This document shows, in pieces, positions 1 through 6,086 of a stretch of 7,084 nt of DNA (position 1 is the stretch's first letter; every line of letters starts with the position of its first letter). The stretch covers positions 1-7,084 of the forward strand of contig JBFWNZ010000199.1 in the NCBI GenBank assembly GCA_050250795.1. Reading direction: 5' to 3'. A program made the position numbers and the translations under genes. A model generated the notes under the pieces. The model did no database searches, was not told the DNA's origin, and saw nothing but the letters and a program-made list of their open reading frames with translations. Source of the DNA: JBFWNZ01 sp050250795 (GTDB lineage: Bacteria > Pseudomonadota > Alphaproteobacteria > UBA8366).

Positions 1-430
1 TCACGTTGTTGCGCTTGCCCTTGAGGTCGCGGCCGACCGCGAAGCCCAGCGCCGCCGAGATCGAGGTCGAGGAATGCGCCGCCCCGAAGGGGTCGAACAC
101 GCTCTCCGCGCGCTTGGTGAAGCCCGACAGCCCGCCGCCCTGGCGCAGCGTGCGGATGCGGTCGCGCCGCCCGGTCAGGATCTTGTGCGGATAGCATTGA
201 TGCCCGACATCCCAGATCAGAATGTCGTCGGGCGTGTCGAACACGTAATGCAGCGCGACCGTCAGCTCGACGACGCCCAGACCGGCCCCGAGATGACCGC
301 CCGTCTTCGACACCGCGTCGATCGTCTCAAGCCGAAGCTCGTCGGCAACCTGACGCAATTCCTTTTCGCCCAACCCGCGAAGGTCGGACGGCACCTTGAT
401 CCGGTCCAGCAACGGTGTCTGCGGCGCCAC
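1..430 (-). CDS. dxs: 1-deoxy-D-xylulose-5-phosphate synthase (DXS), N-terminal part, cut by window edge
   Basis: Dxs condenses pyruvate and glyceraldehyde 3-phosphate, using thiamine diphosphate (ThDP), to give DXP. This is the entry step of the MEP isoprenoid pathway, in the cytosol. Only the first 143 of the usual ~640 residues are present. Family landmarks seen: GGHLGAGLG (44-52, with His46), LIWDVGHQCYPHK (71-83, with His77 and His82), the ILTGRRD stretch (84-90), and FGAAHSSTSIS (115-125, with His119). These histidines match the ThDP/substrate-site histidines of the family. The later GDG cofactor motif lies beyond the edge. The start is a GTG at 430. It is chosen because AAGGAG sits 6 nt upstream and the protein then begins MAPQTPLLDRI, a normal DXS N-terminus. 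The gene follows hpnB on the same strand after 158 bp, so it could be partly co-transcribed with it or have its own promoter. The family call is secure; only the C-terminal part is unseen. Confidence 0.96.
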   Translation of the reverse strand, partial: MAPQTPLLDRIKVPSDLRGLGEKELRQVADELRLETIDAVSKTGGHLGAGLGVVELTVALHYVFDTPDDILIWDVGHQCYPHKILTGRRDRIRTLRQGGGLSGFTKRAESVFDPFGAAHSSTSISAALGFAVGRDLKGKRNNV

Positions 431-436
431 GATGCT

Positions 437-442
437 CTCCTT
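437..442 (-). promoter_or_regulatory. Ribosome binding site of dxs
   Basis: The minus strand reads AAGGAG here, 6 nt before the GTG at 430. It is a near-consensus Shine-Dalgarno sequence and decides the GTG start; no suitable ATG lies nearby in that frame. Confidence 0.75.
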
Positions 443-501
443 CGCAACCCCAGAAATCAGTACGGCCCCGCCCGGCAGATTAGCACTCGGCCACACTAAA
501 T

Positions 502-528
502 CATGCCGTAACGCGAGGATACGGCATG
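502..528. repeat. Perfect inverted repeat (9-bp arms, 9-nt loop) in the hpnB-dxs gap
   Basis: The arms CATGCCGTA (502-510) and TACGGCATG (520-528) are exact reverse complements around a 9-nt centre, ACGCGAGGA. The repeat lies between the hpnB stop (589) and the dxs start (430), about 70 bp upstream of dxs on the coding (minus) strand. After the hairpin the minus strand reads ATTTAGTG, which is not a T-run, so a classic intrinsic terminator is unlikely. It could be an operator upstream of dxs, an mRNA hairpin separating hpnB from dxs, or chance. The symmetry is seen directly; the role is inference. Confidence 0.45.
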
Positions 529-547
529 CAAACGGGAATGATCGTTT

Positions 548-557
548 GTACCGGTAC
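548..557. repeat. 10-bp perfect palindrome GTACCGGTAC
   Basis: GTACCGGTAC is self-complementary. It lies about 30 bp past the hpnB stop codon and 20 bp from the 502-528 inverted repeat, in the same non-coding gap of 158 bp. It has no loop and no following T-run, so it does not look like a terminator. Function unknown. Confidence 0.3.
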
Positions 558-588
558 CGCTCCGCAGGGGCAAGGTTGGACCTGTGCG

Positions 589-1782
589 CTAGCGGCTTTC
601 CGCACCCGCCTGGATGCGGCCTTTCCATACGCCGCCACGGCCGAGCCAGTGCCGTCTTGCCGAATCGAAGGTCATCAGCGTGTACAAGATGCCCGCCACC
701 GGAAGCAGGAACGCCATCGGCAATGGCTGTCCGTAACGCCGCAGCGTTGGGGCATAGGAAACGGCCATCAGCAGCCATGCGCAGGCGCCGCTTAGGGCCG
801 CCACACTGTTGCCGTGCAGGGGCAAGGACAGCGCGAGGAGGGGCGGCAGCAGGTAGAGCAGGATCATGCCGAGCAGCGTGCCGGTCAGCAGCAGGGTCGA
901 ATGGCGTAGTTGGGTGAAGGCACTGCGCGCAACCATGTCCCAGATTTCGCCCAATCCGCGATAGGGGCGAAGGCTGATGGCGTCATCCGACAGTCCCAGC
1001 CAGAGCCGGCCCCCGCGGCTCTTGACCAGGGTGGCCAGCGCGCAATCGTCGATCAGGGCATCGCGAATCGGCGCCAGCCCGTCCAAGCCGTCCAGGAAGC
1101 GTCGCCGCAGAAGCATGCATCCTCCTGCTGCGGCTGCCGTCTTGCGCCGCGGATCGGCCGCCCAGCGGAACGGATAGAGCTTGGCAAAAAAGAAGACGAA
1201 GGCTGGAATCAGCAACCGTTCCCATAACGACTGGCAGTGCAGGCGGACCATCAGCGAGACCATGTCGAAGCGGTCCGTTCCGGCCTGGGCGACCAGCCGC
1301 CGCAGGCCATCGGCGGGATGAGCGATGTCGGCATCCGTGAACAGAAGAAAATCCGGCGACCGGCCGGGCGTTTCGGGCATGGCGAGCAGGCCTTGCTGCA
1401 TCGCATGCACCTTGCCGACCCAACCCGAGGCTCGTGCCGCGGCGGACACGATCGTCAACCGGTGCGCATATCCCGACGCCGTACCGGCAGTCCTTGCTGC
1501 ATCGCCGGTTCCGTCGGTGCTGTGATCGTCGACCAGGATGACGTGAAGCCGGCCCGGATAGTCCTGAGACAGCAGCGAACGAAGGCTGACCGGCAATACG
1601 TCGGCTTCGTTGCGGGCCGGAACGATGGCGGTCACGGATGGCCAGCCGTCCGGCGCGGGCGGGCTTCCCGCGAGCGTTTCGGATTGGCGCCAGAATCCCC
1701 CGCGGAAGGACAGCAGCCACAACCATGCGAGCAAGGCCGCGACACCGGCCCATGTCAGCAGATCCACAGGGCTGCCGGTCAC
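589..1782 (-). CDS. hpnB: Hopanoid-associated glycosyltransferase HpnB (GT family 2, membrane-bound)
   Basis: This is a 397-residue protein of the HpnB family, a family-2 glycosyltransferase found in hopanoid gene clusters. Its exact acceptor and sugar are not established by this sequence. It begins with a membrane segment (about 7-26). The GT-A domain follows: SVTAIVPARNEAD (49-61), VDDHSTDGT (84-92), the metal/nucleotide-binding TDAD (149-152), and the acceptor-side IDD (244-246). FTQLRHS (289-295) stands where many GT2 enzymes have QxxRW; a Q-L-R-aromatic/His-S form is usual for HpnB as I know it. Two or three hydrophobic segments close the protein (about 297-320, 328-345, 353-372), ending in a basic tail. 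The start is a GTG whose last two bases lie in the hpnC stop codon (shared GTGA), implying translational coupling. A second GTG five codons in is possible. The open frame runs upstream to 2331, but that part is antiphase to hpnC and not coding. Confidence 0.92.
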   Translation of the reverse strand: MTGSPVDLLTWAGVAALLAWLWLLSFRGGFWRQSETLAGSPPAPDGWPSVTAIVPARNEADVLPVSLRSLLSQDYPGRLHVILVDDHSTDGTGDAARTAGTASGYAHRLTIVSAAARASGWVGKVHAMQQGLLAMPETPGRSPDFLLFTDADIAHPADGLRRLVAQAGTDRFDMVSLMVRLHCQSLWERLLIPAFVFFFAKLYPFRWAADPRRKTAAAAGGCMLLRRRFLDGLDGLAPIRDALIDDCALATLVKSRGGRLWLGLSDDAISLRPYRGLGEIWDMVARSAFTQLRHSTLLLTGTLLGMILLYLLPPLLALSLPLHGNSVAALSGACAWLLMAVSYAPTLRRYGQPLPMAFLLPVAGILYTLMTFDSARRHWLGRGGVWKGRIQAGAESR

Positions 1783-2630
1783 CGGAAGAGGGACCGTGCC
1801 GCACCGCGCAGGCAGCACCAGAGGAAGGCAGCCTTGCCGAGTTCGACACGTCCCGCGATGGGATCGCGGCGTCGCAGCATGTCGGTCAGGCGTTCGGCGA
1901 TTACGACGATGGCGGAGGATTCCATGGCAAGCCGCCGGCTTCTGAGGGAGGGCGGCAGCAGTCGTGCTTGCGCGAGCAGACGCTCCACGCCATCCAGACA
2001 GCGGTCCAGAACGCGGCGCATCGCGGGGCTGGCGGTATCTGCATCGAGGTCCGCGATGCCGGCACCGGCCTCCGTCATCCAATCCATCGGCAGGTACACT
2101 CTGTCGAGGCTCTGGTAGTCGCCCTTGCAGTCCTGAAGATGATTGATGATCTGGAGTGCGTTGCAGAGCGCGTCCGCTGCCGGATAGCCGGCGCGCGACT
2201 CCTCGTGCAGATCCAGGAAATAGCGTCCGACCGGCGCGGCGGACCGGTCGCAATACGAGATCAATTCTCCCCAGTCCGCATAGCGGTTCTTCACGGCGTC
2301 CTGCTTGAACGCCGAGATCAGGTCGAGGCAATGCTGCGTGGTGATCCCCGCTGCATGCAGGCTGTTGCGGATCGCGATGCCTTTTGCATAGGCCGGATCG
2401 TTCGTCTCGCCCTGGATCGCCTGCGCGAAACCTTCAAGCCGGGACAGTTTGTCCTCGGGCGGGAGTGCCGGATTATCCGCGATGTCGTCGATAGCGCGGG
2501 CATAGGCATAGAAAAGTGCGATATGCGGCCGCAGCCGCGCCGGCAACAATAAGGAGCCGACGGGAAAATTCTCGTCGCTGGAACCTTTCCCGGATGGGGT
2601 TTCGGCGAGCTTTCCCACGGCGCTGGTCAT
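1779..2630 (-). CDS. hpnC: Hydroxysqualene synthase HpnC (squalene/phytoene synthase family)
   Basis: The protein has 283 residues, the usual size for HpnC. In the bacterial three-step squalene route, HpnD makes presqualene diphosphate, HpnC converts it to hydroxysqualene, and HpnE reduces that to squalene for hopanoid synthesis. Seen here: ENFPVGSLLLPARLRPHI (20-37), the first Asp-rich motif ARAIDDIAD (44-52), CDRSAAPVGRY (127-137 zone), and the second motif QIINHLQDCKGDY (150-162), with Asp157 and Asp161 as the diphosphate-Mg binding pair, followed by DRVYLPMDW (166-174). HpnD is a paralogue; the ENFPVGS start, the SAAPVGRYFLDLH block and the LQDCKGDY form favour HpnC. The ATG at 2630 has AGGAGG 9 nt upstream. 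The gene leads a minus-strand unit with hpnB. hpnD and hpnE are not in the window, so they must be elsewhere if the route is complete. Confidence 0.93.
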   Translation of the reverse strand: MTSAVGKLAETPSGKGSSDENFPVGSLLLPARLRPHIALFYAYARAIDDIADNPALPPEDKLSRLEGFAQAIQGETNDPAYAKGIAIRNSLHAAGITTQHCLDLISAFKQDAVKNRYADWGELISYCDRSAAPVGRYFLDLHEESRAGYPAADALCNALQIINHLQDCKGDYQSLDRVYLPMDWMTEAGAGIADLDADTASPAMRRVLDRCLDGVERLLAQARLLPPSLRSRRLAMESSAIVVIAERLTDMLRRRDPIAGRVELGKAAFLWCCLRGAARSLFR

Positions 2631-2638
2631 GGCATCGG

Positions 2639-2645
2639 TCCTCCT
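2639..2645 (-). promoter_or_regulatory. Strong ribosome binding site of hpnC
   Basis: The minus strand reads AGGAGGA here, close to the ideal anti-16S match. The AGGAGG core lies 9 nt before the ATG at 2630 and supports that start. Confidence 0.75.
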
Positions 2646-2651
2646 GCGCCC

Positions 2652-2680
2652 GTCATATCGCTCTGCGGCCGTGGCGGCAA
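2652..2680 (-). promoter_or_regulatory. Candidate sigma-70-type promoter for hpnC-hpnB
   Basis: On the minus strand TTGCCG (2675-2680) and TATGAC (2652-2657) are separated by exactly 17 nt, each matching four of six consensus bases. Transcription would start near 2645, leaving a leader of only about 15 nt that begins at the Shine-Dalgarno sequence. That is tight, so another promoter further up the 236-bp divergent gap is possible. Weak evidence based on motif match only. Confidence 0.25.
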
Positions 2681-2759
2681 CCGGCGCAACATCGGGGAGA
2701 CGTCACGGAAGTTTCGCTTTACAGCCCCTTGCAGCCGCGCTACCGGCAGGCCATCGTTT

Positions 2760-2765
2760 CATAAT
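2760..2765 (+). promoter_or_regulatory. Possible -10 element for ispG
   Basis: CATAAT matches five of six bases of TATAAT and lies about 100 bp upstream of the ispG ATG, in an A/T-richer patch of the divergent gap (2631-2866). No good -35 element stands 16-18 nt before it, so this is only a pointer to where an ispG promoter may lie. Confidence 0.2.
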
Positions 2766-2823
2766 TGTCTCCGGCCCGTTCGGCGTGACGTGCGGCCGGC
2801 TAGGGGACAAAACCGAGTGTGTG

Positions 2824-2844
2824 CAGGGGGCAATCGCCGCCCTG
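2824..2844 (+). other. Imperfect hairpin just upstream of ispG
   Basis: CAGGG (2824-2828) pairs with CCCTG (2840-2844) and GGC (2829-2831) with GCC (2836-2838), leaving an AATC loop and one bulged G at 2839. The structure ends 22 nt before the ispG ATG and 10 nt before its Shine-Dalgarno sequence. It could affect translation of ispG, but a GC-rich genome makes such pairings by chance. Confidence 0.25.
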
Positions 2845-2866
2845 TACCGGGCTTGAGGGTCGGACC

Positions 2867-4135
2867 ATGACAGCGACGAGCAATCCGTATCTGGCGCCGC
2901 GCCGCAAGTCGGTCGGCGTGCATGTGGGCAAGGTTCTGGTCGGCGGCAGTGCACCCGTCGTCGTGCAGTCGATGACCAATACGGATACGGCCGACGCCGA
3001 GGCGACGGCGAAGCAGGTGGTCGATTTGGCGCGCACCGGGTCGGAGATCGTGCGTATCACGGTGGATCGCGAGGAGGCGGCGCAGGCCGTGCCGCACATC
3101 CGCGACATGATCCGCATGCGCGGCGTCGACGTGCCCTTGGTCGGCGACTTCCACTACATCGGCCACATGCTGCTGACCAAGTATCCGGATTGCGCCGAGG
3201 CGCTGGACAAGTACCGGATCAATCCCGGCAATGTCGGCTTCCGCGAGAAGAAGGACGTGCAGTTCTCGACCATGATCGAGGTCGCGCTGAAGCACGACAA
3301 GCCGGTCCGCATCGGCGTCAACTGGGGCAGCCTGGATCAGGAACTGATGGCCCAGATGATGGACGAGAACGGCAAGCTGGCGAAGCCGCGCGAGGCGCAG
3401 GACGTCATGCATGCGGCTCTTGTGGAATCCGCCATCGGCAGCGCCCAGCGCGCCGAGGCGCTGGGCATGTCGCGGGACAAGATCATCCTGTCCTGCAAGG
3501 TCAGCGAGGTGCAGAGCCTGATCGCGGTTTATACCGAACTGGCCAAGCGCGATGACTACTGCCTGCATCTCGGCCTGACCGAGGCGGGGATGGGATCGAA
3601 GGGCATCGTCGCGTCGACGGCGGCTCTTTCCGTGTTGCTGCAGCAGGGCATCGGCGACACCATCCGTGTCTCCCTGACGCCGGAACCGGGCGGCGACCGG
3701 ACCCGTGAGGTGGTGGTCGCCCAGGAAATCCTGCAGACGATGGGACTTCGCTCGTTCAATCCGCTGGTCACGGCCTGTCCGGGCTGCGGCCGCACGACGA
3801 GTACCGTCTTCCAGGAACTGGCCGGCGACATTCAGGGCTATGTCCGGACGATGATGCCGGAATGGCGCGAAAAGTATCCGGGCGTGGAAGCGCTTCAATT
3901 GGCCGTCATGGGCTGCATCGTGAATGGCCCCGGAGAGAGCAAGCACGCCGATATCGGCATCAGCCTGCCCGGTACGGGCGAGGAGCCGGCGGCACCCGTA
4001 TTCATCGACGGCAAGAAGGTGACGACCCTGCGGGGCAAGGGGCTGGCGGATCAGTTCAAGAAGATCGTCGACGACTACGTCATGGCGCGTTATGGCGATG
4101 GCGGCGAGGATCGGCGGGCCGCAGCCGGTGACTGA
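2867..4135 (+). CDS. ispG: 4-hydroxy-3-methylbut-2-en-1-yl diphosphate synthase (IspG/GcpE)
   Basis: IspG reductively opens the ring of 2-C-methyl-D-erythritol 2,4-cyclodiphosphate to give HMBPP, the penultimate MEP-pathway step. It uses a [4Fe-4S] cluster and reduced flavodoxin or ferredoxin. The protein has 422 residues. The N-terminal TIM-barrel half shows VVVQSMTNTDTAD (31-43), VGDFHYIGH (92-100) and YRINPGNVG (116-124). The C-terminal iron-sulfur domain shows TACPGCGRT (302-310) with Cys304 and Cys307, and MGCIVNGPGES (348-358) with Cys350 and Glu357, the expected four cluster ligands. The single-chain bacterial form without the plant-type insert fits the length. ATG at 2867 is chosen because GAGG lies 8 nt upstream and MTATSNPYLAPRRKS is a natural N-terminus; the frame is open to a GTG at 2819 without a good ribosome site. 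The gene is divergent from hpnC and followed 43 bp later by a marR gene. Confidence 0.97.
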   Translation: MTATSNPYLAPRRKSVGVHVGKVLVGGSAPVVVQSMTNTDTADAEATAKQVVDLARTGSEIVRITVDREEAAQAVPHIRDMIRMRGVDVPLVGDFHYIGHMLLTKYPDCAEALDKYRINPGNVGFREKKDVQFSTMIEVALKHDKPVRIGVNWGSLDQELMAQMMDENGKLAKPREAQDVMHAALVESAIGSAQRAEALGMSRDKIILSCKVSEVQSLIAVYTELAKRDDYCLHLGLTEAGMGSKGIVASTAALSVLLQQGIGDTIRVSLTPEPGGDRTREVVVAQEILQTMGLRSFNPLVTACPGCGRTTSTVFQELAGDIQGYVRTMMPEWREKYPGVEALQLAVMGCIVNGPGESKHADIGISLPGTGEEPAAPVFIDGKKVTTLRGKGLADQFKKIVDDYVMARYGDGGEDRRAAAGD

Positions 4136-4178
4136 ACGTCCCGCGGCACAGGATGCCGCTAAGCCTGTCGAGACCGGA

Positions 4179-4622
4179 ATGGCGTTCGAGATGGAGCCGG
4201 GGAAGAGCCTCGGCTATCTGGTCCGCGATACGAACCGGCTGCTGAGCCGAAGCTTGGCCGCGGAAATTGCGGTCGCGGGCGTCGGGATCGGGCAATGGTA
4301 TTTCCTGCGCATCCTGTGGGAAGAAGACGGCCTGACCCAGCGCGAACTTAGCCAGCGCGTCGGCATGATGGAGCCGACGACGGTCACGGCCCTCAATGGC
4401 ATGGAGAAGGCCGGGCTGATCAGCCGCGTCCGGAACGTCGAGGATCGCCGTAAGGTCAACGTCTACCTGACGGCGAAGGGGCGGGCGCTCAAGGCCGAGT
4501 TGCTGCCACGGGCGGCGGAAGTCAACGCGCGCGCCGCGGCGGACCTGACGCCGGACGAGATCGACACGCTGCGGCGCCTGCTGACGAAGGTGAAGACCCG
4601 GCTTGCCCAGAGCGAGACCTAG
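4179..4622 (+). CDS. MarR-family transcriptional regulator
   Basis: This is a 147-residue winged helix-turn-helix protein. MarR proteins are dimeric regulators that bind palindromic operators and often respond to aromatic acids or their CoA thioesters. Seen: N-terminal dimer helix GKSLGYLVRDTNRLLSRSL (8-26), GQWYFLRILWEEDG (38-51), the recognition region TQRELSQRVGMMEPTTVTALNGMEKAGL (53-80), and the wing RNVEDRRKVNVYLTAKG (85-101). Start choice: the frame is open from ATG 4092 and has a GTG at 4128 overlapping the ispG stop. The codons between 4128 and 4178 lack the genome's G/C third-base bias (about half), while those from ATG 4179 have it, and 147 residues is normal for the family. No strong ribosome site exists at any of the three. 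It may be read from the ispG transcript. Its neighbourhood with ring-hydroxylation genes suggests that it controls them, which is inference. Confidence 0.88.
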   Translation: MAFEMEPGKSLGYLVRDTNRLLSRSLAAEIAVAGVGIGQWYFLRILWEEDGLTQRELSQRVGMMEPTTVTALNGMEKAGLISRVRNVEDRRKVNVYLTAKGRALKAELLPRAAEVNARAAADLTPDEIDTLRRLLTKVKTRLAQSET

Positions 4623-4627
4623 CGCCG

Positions 4628-5854
4628 CTACTTGGCGATCTCTTTCATGGGGATCGCTTCATCCGCAAGAATGCTTGGATCGATCCGTGCCGCCAGGGCG
4701 ATCAGGCGGCGGATGAAACGCATGTCGCGGCCGCGGTTGACCGTCTGCGCACCGACGACCGCGCCCTCGCGAAGCTGGAACAGGGCGAAGCCGTCCCGGC
4801 CGGTCGGGTCGCCGCGGAAAACCGTCTCGTCCCAGCGATCCGGAGCGCCCGCGATCTGAAGGTTGGCATCGAACTGATCCGACCAGACCCAGGGATGCTC
4901 CGAGTAGGGTTGCAGGTCGCCGAGCATCGAACGGGCCGCAGCCGCGGCCTGGTTCTGGGCGTTCTGCCAGGATTCCTGGCGCAGATGCCGGCCGAGTATC
5001 GGATTGAAGGCGTAGGCGTTGTCGCCGGCCGCGAAGATGTCCGGGACGGAGGTCCGGCAATATTCGTCGACGACGATGCCGTTCTCGACCGCTAGACCGG
5101 CAGCGGACGCGATCTCCATTTCGGGATGAATGCCGACCCCGACGACGGCGAGGTCGACCGGCAGAGACACTCCGTTCGCATCGACAATACGTTCGACGCT
5201 CTCGCTGCCTTCGAAGCGAGCCAATCCCGTCCCGAGATGGATATCGACGCCACGATCCGAATGCAGCGCCAGAAAGGCTGCTGAAACGGCGGGCTCTACG
5301 GCACGCGCCATCAGACGGTCGGCCGCCTCCAGGACGGTGACATGGGCGCCGCGGAGTTTGGCGCTTGCGGCGACTTCCAGGCCGATGAAACCGCCGCCGA
5401 TGACGGCTACTCGCACGCCCGGTTGAAGCTTGGGTTCGAGTGCATGGCTGTCGTCCAAGGTCCGGAGATAGTGGATGCCGGGGAGGTCGCTTCCGGGCAA
5501 ATCCAGGCGCCGCACGCGACCGCCTGTGGTCAGCAGCAGCCGGTCGTAGGACAAGACCGTTCCCCCCGCCAGGGTAATGGTCCGGCTCTTGGGATCGAGG
5601 GCAACCGCGGTCTCGCCGAGATGGAGCGTCACGCCCTGGGCGTCGTACCAGTCGCGGTCCTTGATCGGGCGGAAGGTCATGCCCGGCCGGGCCTGGAGGA
5701 GTTCCTTGGACAGGGGCGGCCGCTCGTAGGGCAGGTGCGGTTCCTGGCCGATCAGATCGATGCTGCCGCGATAGCCCAGCGCACGGAGGGCCAAAACCGC
5801 AGCCCCGCCAGCATGGCCGGCGCCGACGATCACAATCCGTTCAGGTGTCGACAT
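4628..5854 (-). CDS. FAD-dependent NADH:ferredoxin reductase (BphA4/AndAa type)
   Basis: The 408-residue protein is a pyridine nucleotide-disulfide-type flavoprotein of the class that passes electrons from NADH to a Rieske or [2Fe-2S] ferredoxin serving an oxygenase. Seen: FAD-binding IVIVGAGHAGG (7-17), LPYERPPLSKELL (41-53) typical of this class, LLLTTGG (106-112), the NAD-binding VAVIGGGFIGLEVA (149-162) followed by VLEAADR (174-180), whose Glu176 suggests NADH over NADPH, the second FAD motif DIFAAGDNA (272-280), and a C-terminal reductase domain with WVWSDQFDANLQIAG (322-336). It has no ferredoxin domain of its own, unlike NDO-type reductases. ATG 5854 is chosen for the immediate FAD motif; its ribosome site is weak. 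It converges on marR (5-bp gap) and diverges from the Rieske oxygenase, its probable partner through a ferredoxin not in this window. Rhodocoxin or putidaredoxin reductase (P450 partner) is the main alternative. Confidence 0.9.
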   Translation of the reverse strand: MSTPERIVIVGAGHAGGAAVLALRALGYRGSIDLIGQEPHLPYERPPLSKELLQARPGMTFRPIKDRDWYDAQGVTLHLGETAVALDPKSRTITLAGGTVLSYDRLLLTTGGRVRRLDLPGSDLPGIHYLRTLDDSHALEPKLQPGVRVAVIGGGFIGLEVAASAKLRGAHVTVLEAADRLMARAVEPAVSAAFLALHSDRGVDIHLGTGLARFEGSESVERIVDANGVSLPVDLAVVGVGIHPEMEIASAAGLAVENGIVVDEYCRTSVPDIFAAGDNAYAFNPILGRHLRQESWQNAQNQAAAAARSMLGDLQPYSEHPWVWSDQFDANLQIAGAPDRWDETVFRGDPTGRDGFALFQLREGAVVGAQTVNRGRDMRFIRRLIALAARIDPSILADEAIPMKEIAK

Positions 5855-5913
5855 TCATTCATCTTTGCAAGGGTTTATGAGGTGTGTCCGGATCGCTCGC
5901 GACCTTGACCGGA

Positions 5914-5941
5914 ACGATAGCGCTATGCTAGCGTCAGGCAA
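5914..5941 (-). promoter_or_regulatory. Candidate promoter of the ferredoxin reductase gene
   Basis: On the minus strand TTGCCT (5936-5941) and TATCGT (5914-5919) lie 16 nt apart, each four of six to the sigma-70 consensus. The small palindrome at 5921-5933 sits inside the spacer. This is motif matching only. Confidence 0.25.
5917..5933. promoter_or_regulatory. Overlapping palindromes in the divergent promoter region (candidate operator)
   Basis: ATAGCGCTAT (5917-5926) is a perfect 10-bp palindrome. It overlaps CGCTA-TGC-TAGCG (5921-5933), a second one with 5-bp arms and a 3-nt centre. Both lie midway between the reductase and oxygenase genes and next to TTGACC (5905-5910), a possible plus-strand -35 element. 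A dimeric regulator such as the nearby MarR protein could bind here. The symmetry is seen; the binding is inferred. Confidence 0.35.
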
Positions 5942-5947
5942 AATAAA

Positions 5948-5957
5948 TAGATATCTA
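5948..5957. promoter_or_regulatory. Perfect palindrome TAGATATCTA in an A+T-rich island (candidate operator)
   Basis: TAGATATCTA is self-complementary and sits in an A+T-rich island (about 5940-5963) that stands out from the GC-rich surroundings. Short A/T-rich palindromes of this kind are typical MarR operators, and A+T-rich islands mark promoters in GC-rich genomes. It lies 134 bp upstream of the oxygenase ATG and 93 bp upstream of the reductase ATG, so one bound site could serve both. The remainder of the 5855-6091 gap shows no gene. Confidence 0.4.
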
Positions 5958-6080
5958 AGCAAATCGCGTTGCGACGATCCGACGGCTCCGGCAAGCCTAG
6001 CCGCAGCGTCCGGCCGTCACAACGAAGGCTTGCGGGAGGGCGGGCGAGTCGCCACGCTTTCCATCATAAGAACGAGGTTC

Positions 6081-6086
6081 GGGAGG
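6081..6086 (+). promoter_or_regulatory. Ribosome binding site of the Rieske oxygenase gene
   Basis: GGGAGG lies 5 nt before the ATG at 6092, supporting that start over the in-frame ATG at 6101. Confidence 0.7.

Noticed and set aside
502..528. Intrinsic terminator for hpnB
   Set aside because: The hairpin is perfect but is followed by ATTTAGTG on the minus strand, not a run of T, and its 9-nt loop and moderate stem GC are not typical.
396..917. Plus-strand open frames starting in the dxs-hpnB gap (396 and 526)
   Set aside because: Both run mostly antisense to hpnB, have low-complexity composition and no recognisable domain or ribosome site. The 526 frame begins inside the inverted repeat.
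1783..2331. Upstream extension of the hpnB open frame, giving a 580-residue protein
   Set aside because: The added residues are Arg/Pro/Gly-rich and lie in another frame of hpnC, whose own frame has clear family motifs. HpnB proteins begin at the membrane segment just after the GTG at 1782.
1237..2552. Long plus-strand open frames opposite hpnB and hpnC
   Set aside because: Composition is Arg/Ala/Gln-rich without motifs, they have no ribosome site, and they overlap two well-supported genes.
2759..3946. Long minus-strand open frame (395 residues) opposite ispG
   Set aside because: It is antisense to the whole conserved ispG gene, is rich in His/Arg/Asp as expected of a complementary frame, and has no family motif. 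High GC makes such long shadow frames common.
4136..4178. Terminator or promoter between ispG and marR
   Set aside because: No stem with a T-run and no recognisable -35/-10 pair in these 43 bases.
5911..5935. GGAAC-N16-CGTC resembling an EcfG general-stress promoter (GGAAC-N16/17-CGTT)
   Set aside because: One base off the conserved second element, overlapping palindromes that already explain the symmetry, and no other support. Kept only as a note.
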